Assembly: GCA_029264775.1 (NCBI GenBank)
Contig: JARHYT010000038.1
Coordinates: 1 to 43,757, forward strand
Direction: 5' to 3'
Length of the DNA stretch: 43,757 nt
From: Helicobacter sp.
Lineage (GTDB): Bacteria; Campylobacterota; Campylobacteria; Campylobacterales; Helicobacteraceae
The position numbers were made by a program, and so were the translations under genes. Within the stretch, counting starts at the first letter, position 1. Each line of letters begins with the position of its first letter. This document shows, piece by piece, positions 1-7,884 of this stretch. The notes beneath the pieces are model-generated. The model was given only the letters and a program-made list of their open reading frames with translations, was not told the DNA's origin and did not search any database.

Positions 1-271
1 AATCATTAAAGAAGAAAATCTAGAAGTGATTTGGTATGATGAAGCACTTAAACCAATGCGAGCAGGTATTAAACATGATAAACAAAGAGATAAATATATC
101 TCTTTTATCACTAATGCCAAAGCAGAGATTATAGAATGGAAAAATATTGAGTTTGATGGGGATAGATACAGTAAAACTTTTAAAGAAATACTTAACGATG
201 AAAATATAGCCCTTTATGCTCTTATCAATCGTGCGAGAATGATTAAACAAAATAAGATAAGTTTTTATTAA
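1..271 (+). CDS. unrecognised protein, C-terminal part (5' end outside window)
   Basis: The frame is open from the first bases of the window to a TAA at 269-271, about 89 residues, so this is the 3' end of a gene that begins upstream. A GTG at 26 could be read as a start but has no ribosome binding site, and the frame continues upstream of it. The visible part is charged and soluble-looking, with alternating Asp/Glu/Lys and aromatic residues, no membrane segment and a basic, aromatic C-terminus (KISFY). I do not recognise a family. It is followed by an AT-rich repeat block, with no clear terminator. Confidence 0.55.
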   Translation, partial: IIKEENLEVIWYDEALKPMRAGIKHDKQRDKYISFITNAKAEIIEWKNIEFDGDRYSKTFKEILNDENIALYALINRARMIKQNKISFY

Positions 272-287
272 ATAAATAACTATCAAG

Positions 288-430
288 TCAATAAATTATT
301 AGGTAAATATTTATTAAGCGAATATTTATTAAGTAAATAAATTATTGAGTAAATAATTCCATCATAAATATTATACAATAGTGATTTGAAGTTATTGAGT
401 GAATATTTATTAAGCAAATAAATTATTTTA
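288..430. repeat. AT-rich imperfect direct repeat block
   Basis: The 13-mer AATATTTATTAAG occurs three times at 306-318, 321-333 and 402-414. A longer 27-base unit at 320-346 recurs at 401-427 with one difference. A second motif, ATAAATTATT followed by (A/G)(A/G)GTAAAT, at about 290-307 and 337-354, alternates with it. The block lies between the partial upstream gene and the pirin promoter. It could be a degenerate duplication, a protein-binding array or simple slippage product; nothing in it encodes a protein. Confidence 0.7.
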
Positions 431-467
431 GTAGTAACTCTTTTATGCTCAATTCGCAAAAAAAAGG

Positions 468-473
468 TATAAT
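468..473 (+). promoter_or_regulatory. -10 box (TATAAT) of the pirin gene
   Basis: A perfect TATAAT lies about 39 bases before the pirin ATG, preceded by an A-rich run. No clear -35 box is visible, which is usual for the T/A-periodic promoters of Helicobacter and Campylobacter. Confidence 0.55.
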
Positions 474-511
474 ACTCTGCACTATATTTATTTTTATACT
501 AAGGAGCAGAT

Positions 512-1210
512 ATGCTAATATTACGCAAAGCAGAAGATCGCGGACATTTCAATCACGGCTGGCTTGATACCTATCATAGCTTCTCTTTTGCAGGATATTA
601 TGATAAGAAATTTATGGGTTTTAGTGCATTGCGTGTGATTAATGAGGATAGAGTAGAGCCAAGCAAGGGCTTTGGAACGCATTCACATAAGGATATGGAG
701 ATTCTCACCTATGTGCTAAGCGGAACAATTGCACATAAAGATAGTATGGGGAATGAAGAGCAAGTGCCTAGTGGAGAGTTTCAAATAATGAGTGCTGGAA
801 GTGGTATTACGCATTCAGAATTTAACCTACTTGATAAACCCCTGCATTTTTATCAAATATGGATTATACCAAATGAGCTAGGAATCACGCCACGATATGA
901 ACAAAAAGCCTTTGATTCAAGCAAAAATAAAACACTTATTCTTTCTCCAAATGCGGAGCAAGATTCACTTAAAGTTTATCAAGATATGCGTTTATGGTTG
1001 TATAGAGATATTGCAAATGAAACTTTTAAGTTTGAAAGTGGGAGAAAAGCATATATTCAAGTAGTGCGTGGTAAGCTAGAGATAAGCTCACAACAAACAC
1101 AACCTTTTTATATAGAAGCAAGTGATGGCGTAATGTGTTATCATGAATCTAGCTTTGAGCTTAAGAGTTTAGATTCAAAAAATGAAGTATTGATTTTTGA
1201 CCTACCTTGA
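512..1210 (+). CDS. pirin family protein (YhhW-like quercetinase fold)
   Basis: A 232-residue two-domain cupin protein of the pirin family. Family members bind one divalent metal in the N-terminal cupin and some, like E. coli YhhW, cleave quercetin; the physiological role is generally unclear. The metal ligands are visible as H57-x-H59 (in GTHSHKDME) and H101/E103 (in GITHSEFN), at the same spacing as in YhhW. Length matches the bacterial family. The start is ATG 512, with a good AAGGAG seven bases upstream. It is monocistronic: a TATAAT box lies upstream and a 400-base gap follows. A cytoplasmic stress or redox role is possible but not shown by the sequence. Confidence 0.9.
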   Translation: MLILRKAEDRGHFNHGWLDTYHSFSFAGYYDKKFMGFSALRVINEDRVEPSKGFGTHSHKDMEILTYVLSGTIAHKDSMGNEEQVPSGEFQIMSAGSGITHSEFNLLDKPLHFYQIWIIPNELGITPRYEQKAFDSSKNKTLILSPNAEQDSLKVYQDMRLWLYRDIANETFKFESGRKAYIQVVRGKLEISSQQTQPFYIEASDGVMCYHESSFELKSLDSKNEVLIFDLP

Positions 1211-1612
1211 GATTAATATCTTTGTCTTAACCATTTGTTGAATCTTGCTACATAGCTCCTATTAATATAAGTCCTGATACTTCTTGTATGCTCCTATATT
1301 AGAAGATAATACTTTAATATGTCTTTGTTGGGGGAAAAGTAAGTTTAAAATCAAAGAATGCTAAAAGAATACAATCTAATGGTTTCCATATTGTGCTTAA
1401 TAACAAGGAGCAAGTATTACTAGTTGTTTAAATCCGCCTGTGTAGCATTTATGAGTTTAAACCACTTTATATTATAAACTTAGATTAAAACTTACAAATG
1501 TAAAATTAGCAAATAAATAAAATATATAAGTATAGATAATTGATTTGCAAATATAAATTTAGAATCTAAATCTATTTTATAATTATGTTAAAATTCAATT
1601 AAACTCGAAATA
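1211..1612. other. 402-base intergenic region, no gene recognised
   Basis: This is the convergent space between pirin (+) and pseG-pseH (-). It is AT-rich, with no RNA gene and no convincing terminator hairpin. One plus-strand frame stays open for about 37 codons (around 1318-1431) and reads like a protein tail (ends in EQVLLVV), but it has no start signal and no family match that I recognise; it could be a gene remnant or chance. Confidence 0.5.
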
Positions 1613-3157
1613 TTATTGATTATTTCTTAACCCATATATTAAAATGTCGCAGAATCTTTCATCACCATTTTCATAGATTCTAAACCCATTTTCCAATCTA
1701 CCAAATAATCCAAATCCTTCTTTCTCATAAAATTTTATAGCTATTTGATTTGTTGCCATAACCTCAAGATAAAGCATATTTAAATTATAGTGTTCAAACG
1801 CTATATATTTTATCATTTTCATTAATAAATGCCCATAGCTTTTGTGTTTATCTAACAGCGGATTTTTATATATACCTATATATGTTTGTTTATGTTTAAT
1901 GTTGATTCTAGTTAAACTTATAACGCCTATATCGCATTGATCTTCTTTCACAAGAAAATATTTTGAATGCTCATTGTTTCTAAGAGATTCTATAAAGCTA
2001 TAATGTGTTTTTGCGTCAATTATATTGTTTCCATACATTTGCTCTCTTACAAACTTATGGTTTCTATATGTTAATACATCATCAATTTCTTTATTTGATA
2101 TGTTGCAGAAATTGATTGCATGTAAATTATCAAGTGAAAAATTTTTGGGTTTTTTGTCATGTATTACTTCAATATTTTTGTTAAGTGCCAGCATTGCCAA
2201 TTCAGAAACCATAGAATCTATGTTTGAACTTATTTTGTCTTTTATATTATTGTATTGTTTTATATCTTTAAATGTACCTTCTTGTATCGGCAGTTTGATT
2301 TGTTTTAATAAGTTTTGATTTTCTAATATTTGCAATTGTTTGTCTTGATTAGATGCTAGATTCATTGCAAATACATTTTTACATAGCTTTAATGCCTCAA
2401 ATACAATGCCACCACCAGATACTATGCAGTTTTTAGAAGCTGCCATTAATAATGCTATTTCTTTTTGCGTTATATTGTGATATATTTTTGTATTTTTTAT
2501 GTGTGTGTTGTGTTCCAAAAGCCTGCCTTTGTAATTTGCACCAACTACAATGGCGGTATTATTTGATTGTTCTTGTAATTGCTCTGCTATTGTCATACTT
2601 TTATCTTTTGCATCTTCACCGCCTAGACACACAAAAAAGTCATATTTAGATTCTATGTTATCTAGCTTAGAATCTTTAAAACAGGCATTTAATGTTGCAT
2701 ATTCCAAACCAGAGAATATATTATTTAATACATTTTGTTTTATAGTTTGTGTGTTGTAGTAACCATTCATATTGAGTAAAAATATAGATCGCTTATCTAC
2801 ATCATTTTCTATTGTATTTGTTAAGAAGTTTAGATGCCTACCATCATCATCAATTATTACAAGAATTTTTGCATATTGTAAAAACATAGAAAAATCACTA
2901 ATTTCATAGCTATCAATAATGCAAATATCACTTTTTAGCAAAAATGGATTTTTTATATCCTCCCATTGTATTGATAGGGGGTATATATTTTTTATTATTT
3001 CTTGTTTATCTATAAAATCTTTAAAATTTGCATTGCCTCTGATAAATAAATCAACTTCATAGCCTATTTTAGCAAATTTATATGCAAGATTATAGCATCT
3101 TACTACATGTCCTAAACCAAAGCCTTTTATACTTTCTGTTAATATACAAATCCTCAT
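1613..3157 (-). CDS. pseG-pseH: bifunctional PseG-PseH: UDP-sugar hydrolase fused to N-acetyltransferase (pseudaminic acid synthesis)
   Basis: A 514-residue fusion. Residues 1 to about 330 are PseG, the inverting UDP-2,4-diacetamido-2,4,6-trideoxy-beta-L-altropyranose hydrolase of the GT-B/MurG-like fold: the N-terminal GFGLGH motif puts His at position 17, the catalytic His of C. jejuni PseG, and a glycine-rich VSGGGIVFEAL segment near residue 245 fits the UDP-binding site. Residues about 340-514 are a GNAT acetyltransferase matching PseH (ends with a typical QIAIKFYEKEGF segment), which acetylates the 4-amino group just before the PseG step. The two enzymes act consecutively, so the fusion joins neighbouring steps. 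The gene begins 8 bases after pseF in the same operon. PseB, PseC and PseI are not in the window. Confidence 0.92.
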   Translation of the reverse strand: MRICILTESIKGFGLGHVVRCYNLAYKFAKIGYEVDLFIRGNANFKDFIDKQEIIKNIYPLSIQWEDIKNPFLLKSDICIIDSYEISDFSMFLQYAKILVIIDDDGRHLNFLTNTIENDVDKRSIFLLNMNGYYNTQTIKQNVLNNIFSGLEYATLNACFKDSKLDNIESKYDFFVCLGGEDAKDKSMTIAEQLQEQSNNTAIVVGANYKGRLLEHNTHIKNTKIYHNITQKEIALLMAASKNCIVSGGGIVFEALKLCKNVFAMNLASNQDKQLQILENQNLLKQIKLPIQEGTFKDIKQYNNIKDKISSNIDSMVSELAMLALNKNIEVIHDKKPKNFSLDNLHAINFCNISNKEIDDVLTYRNHKFVREQMYGNNIIDAKTHYSFIESLRNNEHSKYFLVKEDQCDIGVISLTRINIKHKQTYIGIYKNPLLDKHKSYGHLLMKMIKYIAFEHYNLNMLYLEVMATNQIAIKFYEKEGFGLFGRLENGFRIYENGDERFCDILIYGLRNNQ

Positions 3158-3165
3158 TACAAGCC

Positions 3166-3906
3166 TTATTGTTCCATGTTTTTAAAGATTGATTGAGCTA
3201 TGATTAAGTCAAGTGGCGTATCTATATCCCACGCATATTCAAGTGGCATACTAATACTTTTTTCACCAAGCATTGGTATTTCAGATAAGAAACTTTTTGC
3301 ATATCCTAAATAGAATTGCCCAGCATCACAGAAAGCTTGTTTTAAATCTTGAGAACGCGTATTTATATATTCTTTAAATATAAAATCTATGAAACCATTT
3401 TCATTTGTAGTAAAACTTCTAAATACTTTTTTATTATCAATAGTTGATATTATATAAGCTACTTCTTTATTGCTTTTGAGTATATCAAAAGATTTTAAAA
3501 CTAGTTCTTTTGTTGCAAATACGGCAGTAGCATACAAACATAATATGCTTGAATTTAGGCTTATTTTGTGTGCTATAATATCTGCTTTATTGTTATTTGT
3601 TTTTCCTATAAAATTAAGCGTTTCATTGTCTAAGAACGGCATTAAAGCATTTATTACTACAGGTAAAGTTGGGGTGAAATCATCTGATAAAATAGCTTCT
3701 CTTTTAAAAGAATACACATCAAGTTTTTTTGCAAATTCTAAAATATTGGTATCATCACTACTTACTATTACAAAATTACTTATTTCTTTTGCTAGATGAA
3801 TGCTTCTTTCAAGCATTGGTATGCCTAAGAATGGTTGCATATTTTTATGTAAAATTCTTTTACTTCCGCCTCTAGCTGGTATCACTACACAATCAATTGG
3901 TTTCAT
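3166..3906 (-). CDS. pseF: pseudaminic acid cytidylyltransferase PseF
   Basis: A 246-residue CMP-sugar synthetase that activates pseudaminic acid with CTP to CMP-Pse, the donor used by flagellin glycosyltransferases. The nucleotide-binding signature PARGGSKRILHKN is at residues 9-21, followed by the SSDD motif and the C-terminal YAWDIDTPLDL segment typical of NeuA/PseF enzymes. Length fits PseF. It sits 16 bases downstream of the SPOR-NlpC/P60 gene and 8 bases upstream of pseG-pseH on the minus strand, so the three are probably co-transcribed. The neighbouring pse functions favour PseF over a sialic or legionaminic acid enzyme. Confidence 0.93.
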   Translation of the reverse strand: MKPIDCVVIPARGGSKRILHKNMQPFLGIPMLERSIHLAKEISNFVIVSSDDTNILEFAKKLDVYSFKREAILSDDFTPTLPVVINALMPFLDNETLNFIGKTNNNKADIIAHKISLNSSILCLYATAVFATKELVLKSFDILKSNKEVAYIISTIDNKKVFRSFTTNENGFIDFIFKEYINTRSQDLKQAFCDAGQFYLGYAKSFLSEIPMLGEKSISMPLEYAWDIDTPLDLIIAQSIFKNMEQ

Positions 3907-3922
3907 TTATATTTCCATTATT

Positions 3923-4639
3923 TTATAGATATGTTCTTGCACCTTTATACACCTTAGTCCAATATTTTGAATCTAAATTCGCTTTTTGTACTTTTTTACC
4001 TTTTCCGGGTGCGTGTATAAATTGATTGTTCCCTATATAGATTCCAACATGATTAATTTGCTTTCCATTATTTGTGATGAAAAATACTAAATCACCTATT
4101 TTTAGATTTTTCTTTAAGACAAAGTTACCCGTGTTAAATTGTTCTCTTGATGTTCTAGGTAAATCTAAGCCATTCAAACGATAAACTGCCCTAGTTAAAC
4201 CGCTACAATCAAAGCCACTAGATGATGTTCCGCCCCATTTATATGGTACTCCTATGTATTGGTGTGCATCTTTTGATAAATTTGATCTTACAGAATTATC
4301 TTTTTTAGCTTGTGAGCCTTTTTTGTTTATTGCATAGCTTTGTGGATTTATTATAAAATAATCTCCTATAACATTTTGTTCCTTGTATTTTTTTGCATTC
4401 TTTCTTGCTTGCTCTGAATCTTTATAATCTCCAAATCTAACCTTATACATTTCATTTTCTTTAAAGAAAAATGCATCTAATCCTTTTTTATTTAAAGAAT
4501 CTGCAAGTTTGCCTGCATTCTCTAGTTTTTTAAAGCTACCTACCTGTATTGTATATGATATGTGATGTATGTTTTCTTTTGAAAAAAGCATCATATGGCT
4601 AATTGCATATAAAATTAGTATAGAATGTAAAAATTTCAT
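3923..4639 (-). CDS. SPOR domain plus NlpC/P60 peptidoglycan endopeptidase, exported
   Basis: About 238 residues from the start chosen here. Order: a short hydrophobic signal segment (residues 2-19), a SPOR domain (about 27-98; binds denuded glycan strands), a lysine-rich linker, then NlpC/P60 (about 125-238). The Cys-His-His site is visible as FDCSG (Cys145), NHVG (His197) and FIHAPG (His209). NlpC/P60 enzymes usually cut D-Glu-meso-DAP bonds in stem peptides, and SPOR should target the enzyme to the division site. An ATG nine codons upstream (4666) overlaps the -10 box, while ATG 4639 has AGGAA at the right distance, so 4639 is preferred. It is first in an apparent operon with pseF and pseG-pseH. 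Confidence 0.88.
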   Translation of the reverse strand: MKFLHSILILYAISHMMLFSKENIHHISYTIQVGSFKKLENAGKLADSLNKKGLDAFFFKENEMYKVRFGDYKDSEQARKNAKKYKEQNVIGDYFIINPQSYAINKKGSQAKKDNSVRSNLSKDAHQYIGVPYKWGGTSSSGFDCSGLTRAVYRLNGLDLPRTSREQFNTGNFVLKKNLKIGDLVFFITNNGKQINHVGIYIGNNQFIHAPGKGKKVQKANLDSKYWTKVYKGARTYL

Positions 4640-4667
4640 TTGATTTCCTAGATTTTTAGTAAGCAAT

Positions 4668-4682
4668 CATTATAACCTAAAT
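4668..4682 (-). promoter_or_regulatory. promoter of the NlpC/P60-pseF-pseGH operon
   Basis: On the minus strand a TATAAT (plus coordinates 4669-4674) lies inside ATTTAGGTTATAATG. Transcription should begin near 4662, about 20 bases before the chosen ATG. Exactly the same 15 bases occur in front of clpP (27969-27983). The rest of the intergenic space (4683-4940) is AT-rich with no recognised gene. Confidence 0.6.
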
Positions 4683-4940
4683 GTTAGAATTTATAAACAA
4701 TGCCTTGTTGTATTGGATTATTCATTTATTAAAATTAAGAAAAATACTTGTTCTTTTTAATGATAAATCTATTATTTTAGTACTTAATAAAGTGTAAATG
4801 TGATTAAAATTTTTGTATTTCGTAATTCATAAGTTAATAAGTCTAGCTAAAACGCATATATTTAGTGTTTATTGTGATTTTGCTACAATTTCGTGTAGCA
4901 TTAATACCGCATTTATAGAATCTATGAGTTGTCCAGCATG

Positions 4941-6719
4941 TCATGCATTGTTTGTTTCTACTGCTTTTACACTTGACATGCCATAAATATGATTAATAGC
5001 ACTAATTAACTCCTTTGCAACATTATGTATAAATGAAAGATCGTTTAACAAAGATGTTCCGCTTGCTGCATTTATCGCCCCATCTTGTATTAATTTTTCA
5101 ACGATATCAAACGCATTTTTATCTTGTTTTTTAAAAAATTTCTTCTGTTGTTTTAAGTTGTCTTTGAAAGTTTCTAGGCTTTCACTTGGATTATTTTTAA
5201 TGCTCTCTATCATTCTTAGCAATATACCCAAATCAACACGCATATCATCGTATTCTTTGCGTAAAGATAAATTATTGCCTGTTGTGTATTTTTTCATATT
5301 TGCTTGCAACAAGCCTATATTTTTTGTTGCCTCTGCAATTTTTCTTGAAGCCACTTGAAGTTCTACTATTCTCTCTATATATCTTGTTTCTGAAACAAAT
5401 GTTTGTAATTTGGTTGAAAAATCCATAATTGCATTAAATAAAACTTTAATTTGTGTATTATACAATTCTGTTACATTAAAATCTTGTTTAAACCACTCTC
5501 TACTTTGTATTAACTCATCAAATGGTTTATCAGATCTAATGTCTGATCTAGAAAATCCAATAGTATGTGAAATAATAGCAAAGGCATTATCATATAAATG
5601 CTTGACCTCATTGTCCAAAGCTTCTACAGCGGTATCTTTGTATGGCAATATTGTATCATTTATAAACAACGGAGTTGTTTCTCCTTTACCATGACCTTTT
5701 AACATTTTGTTTAAAAGACTAGAAATTTGTGGTATAAAACCTGTAAATATAACAATACCAAATAAATTAAATAGTGTATGAAAAACAGCTAATCTTAAAA
5801 TAGAATCACTTGATAAGCCAATTGCATCTGATATTAAATTATTAATAGCAACAAAATAATTAAAAAATAATGCAACAATGAATACGGTAGTAAAATTGAA
5901 TATACAATTCGCAATAGCTAATCTCTTACCCTCAATATTTGTGCTAAGAGATGCCACAAGTGCTGTTACAACTCCACCTACGCTTGTTCCTAAAACGGCT
6001 GCAAGGGCTTGTTCATACCCTACTTGTTGCTCGAGAAAAGCTGTTATGATTATTGCCAATGTGGCATGTGAGCTTTGTATAATGGAAGTAATCAAAGCGC
6101 CTATTAATATGAATCCTATAACGGCTTTGTATCCCTCTAGCTGATATTGAGATAAATCCATAATATGTTTAAAATCTTCAAAGCCTGTTTTTATGTAAAA
6201 TACACCAAGAAAGAAGAAACCTAATCCTGCTAGTACTTTACCAATGCCCTTATAAATATTACCGCCTTGAAAATTAAATAATAAGCCACCAACGATTAAA
6301 GGCAATGCTAAAGCAGATATATTTATCGATGATGCACCAGCTATAAGCCAAGAGCCTGTTGTATTTCCTAAATTCGCTCCAAACATTACGCCGATACCTT
6401 GTGTCAATGTTATTAAAGAGGCACTTACAAATGATATAGATAAAACAGATACAAGACTTGAAGATTGCATTACCATAGTAACTACACTGCCAAAGATAAC
6501 ACTGCGAATTGAAGTCCTAGTATATTGCGTTAAAGTTCTTTCTAAAAATCCACCAGAAAAAGCCCTAAAACCATCCCCCAAAAAAATCATACCAAACAAC
6601 AAGATTGCTATACCAGCACACAATTCACCAAGTTGTTTATTAACAGCAAGAGCATATATAATTAAAATAATTACAATAGATACAGAATATCGTCTTGCTA
6701 AATTTTGAAATTTTCCCAT
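4941..6719 (-). CDS. Na+/phosphate cotransporter with C-terminal PhoU-like domain
   Basis: About 592 residues. The first 340 hold many hydrophobic segments with the two inverted Na/Pi-cotransporter repeats, each carrying the QSS signature (MQSSSLVS near residue 83 and IIQSSHAT near 213). The remainder is a helical PhoU-like cytoplasmic domain. The family imports inorganic phosphate with sodium at the inner membrane; some bacterial members may export it. An ATG at 6749 gives ten extra residues with no ribosome binding site; ATG 6719, preceded by GTGGTGG, is more likely but the signal is weak. The gene is single, convergent to nothing nearby and divergent from gmk. Confidence 0.88.
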   Translation of the reverse strand: MGKFQNLARRYSVSIVIILIIYALAVNKQLGELCAGIAILLFGMIFLGDGFRAFSGGFLERTLTQYTRTSIRSVIFGSVVTMVMQSSSLVSVLSISFVSASLITLTQGIGVMFGANLGNTTGSWLIAGASSINISALALPLIVGGLLFNFQGGNIYKGIGKVLAGLGFFFLGVFYIKTGFEDFKHIMDLSQYQLEGYKAVIGFILIGALITSIIQSSHATLAIIITAFLEQQVGYEQALAAVLGTSVGGVVTALVASLSTNIEGKRLAIANCIFNFTTVFIVALFFNYFVAINNLISDAIGLSSDSILRLAVFHTLFNLFGIVIFTGFIPQISSLLNKMLKGHGKGETTPLFINDTILPYKDTAVEALDNEVKHLYDNAFAIISHTIGFSRSDIRSDKPFDELIQSREWFKQDFNVTELYNTQIKVLFNAIMDFSTKLQTFVSETRYIERIVELQVASRKIAEATKNIGLLQANMKKYTTGNNLSLRKEYDDMRVDLGILLRMIESIKNNPSESLETFKDNLKQQKKFFKKQDKNAFDIVEKLIQDGAINAASGTSLLNDLSFIHNVAKELISAINHIYGMSSVKAVETNNA

Positions 6720-6877
6720 GTTACACCACCACAAAATTATGTAAAACATACTAAATTAATAAAAATAATTATATCTAATTATTCATTTTAATCACTTAAA
6801 AATGTGTATTTTTCCTATATTAAATATGGTTTAAAATATATTTAATTCTTTTTAAATATTATTTGACATATAAATAA

Positions 6878-6883
6878 TATAAT
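6878..6883 (+). promoter_or_regulatory. -10 box (TATAAT) of the gmk-tatA-argS operon
   Basis: TATAAT overlaps the first possible gmk ATG (6882), implying that transcription starts near 6890 and that the downstream ATG 6924 is the true start. A TTGACA at 6863-6868 is too close (9 bases) to serve as the -35 box. Confidence 0.5.
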
Positions 6884-6923
6884 GAATGATTATCTTTTAA
6901 GTATTTTTTGCAAGGGTATTTGT

Positions 6924-7541
6924 ATGGAAGAGTTGCATTGTTATAGTATGCTTATCGTATCTGGACCTTCTGGAGCTGGTAAAAGCACATTGTTAAAGGT
7001 TTTAGAACAACATATACATAATTTTTATTTTTCTGTTTCTAGTACCACTAGAATCCCAAGAGATTCGGAGCAACATGGTAGGGATTATTTTTTTATTTCT
7101 AGAGAAAGTTTTTTAGATGGAATATCTAAAAATGAATTTTTAGAATATGAAGAAGTTCATGGGAATTTATATGGGACAAGCAATATTCAAATAAAAGAAG
7201 CTATAAAGCAACATAAATTTATTGTTTTTGATATAGATGTAAAAGGGCATGGCAACATAAAAGCAAAATACCCTAAAGCTAAGTCTATATTTATCACGCC
7301 AAAAGATTTAGACACATTAGAAAAGAGATTGCATGATAGAAAAACAGATAGCAAGGAAGTGATACAAAGGCGTCTTTTAAATGCTTGTGAAGAGTTAAAA
7401 TGTGCAAATACTTTTGATTATTTGCTAATTAATGATAACATTTCAGAATCAGAGGATGCCATTTTAAGCATAGCTAGAAGTATGGCATTTGTGAATCATA
7501 AGGCAAAGCTAGATGATTTGATTAAACATTATACTTTTTAG
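6924..7541 (+). CDS. gmk: guanylate kinase
   Basis: About 205 residues. Phosphorylates GMP (and dGMP) to GDP with ATP in the cytoplasm. The P-loop GPSGAGKST is at residues 14-22; the GMP-binding STTRIPR and the HGRDYFF segment follow, then YGTS and the lid region. The start is ATG 6924, with AAGGG seven bases upstream; the upstream ATG 6882 has no ribosome binding site and lies within the -10 box. It is followed after 67 bases by tatA and then argS, the order I recall for H. pylori, where gmk, tatA and argS are also neighbours. Confidence 0.95.
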   Translation: MEELHCYSMLIVSGPSGAGKSTLLKVLEQHIHNFYFSVSSTTRIPRDSEQHGRDYFFISRESFLDGISKNEFLEYEEVHGNLYGTSNIQIKEAIKQHKFIVFDIDVKGHGNIKAKYPKAKSIFITPKDLDTLEKRLHDRKTDSKEVIQRRLLNACEELKCANTFDYLLINDNISESEDAILSIARSMAFVNHKAKLDDLIKHYTF

Positions 7542-7608
7542 CCTTATATTGTTTGACTAGCATGTTTTTATAAGCGTTTAAATGTATGAAGTTAGAAAAG
7601 GAGCTATC

Positions 7609-7884
7609 ATGGGAAGTATGAGTATATGGCATTGGCTTGTAGTTTTACTTGTTATTGTTCTGTTATTTGGTGCAAAGAAGATTCCAGAGCTTGCAAAAGG
7701 GCTTGGAAGTGGCATAAGGACATTTAAGAAAGAGTTAGATAATGATGACAGCAAAGATATTGAGCAGACAAATGTATCTACTCAAACTCAAGTCAAAAGC
7801 GAGAAAAAGCCAGAGGTTATAGAAGCACAAGTTATAGAGACACACACAGATAAAACGAATAAGACTAATGCAGAGAAGGTGTGA
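7609..7884 (+). CDS. tatA: twin-arginine translocase subunit TatA/E
   Basis: 91 residues: one N-terminal membrane helix (about 7-22), the conserved hinge LLFGAKKIPELA, an amphipathic helix (GLGSGIRTFKKEL) and a charged, Gln/Thr/Lys-rich disordered tail. TatA oligomers form the pore through which folded proteins with RR signal peptides cross the inner membrane. ATG 7609 has AAGGAG at good spacing, while the ATG at 7582 does not. The stop codon TGA overlaps the argS ATG by one base, so translation is probably coupled. TatB and TatC are not in the window. Confidence 0.93.
   Translation: MGSMSIWHWLVVLLVIVLLFGAKKIPELAKGLGSGIRTFKKELDNDDSKDIEQTNVSTQTQVKSEKKPEVIEAQVIETHTDKTNKTNAEKV

Noticed and set aside
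1318-1431. 37-codon open plus-strand frame ending EQVLLVV
   Set aside because: No start codon context and no family; too short in AT-rich DNA to be called a pseudogene.
6863-6883. TTGACA with TATAAT as a classical promoter for gmk
   Set aside because: The spacing is 9 bases rather than about 17; only the -10 box is kept.
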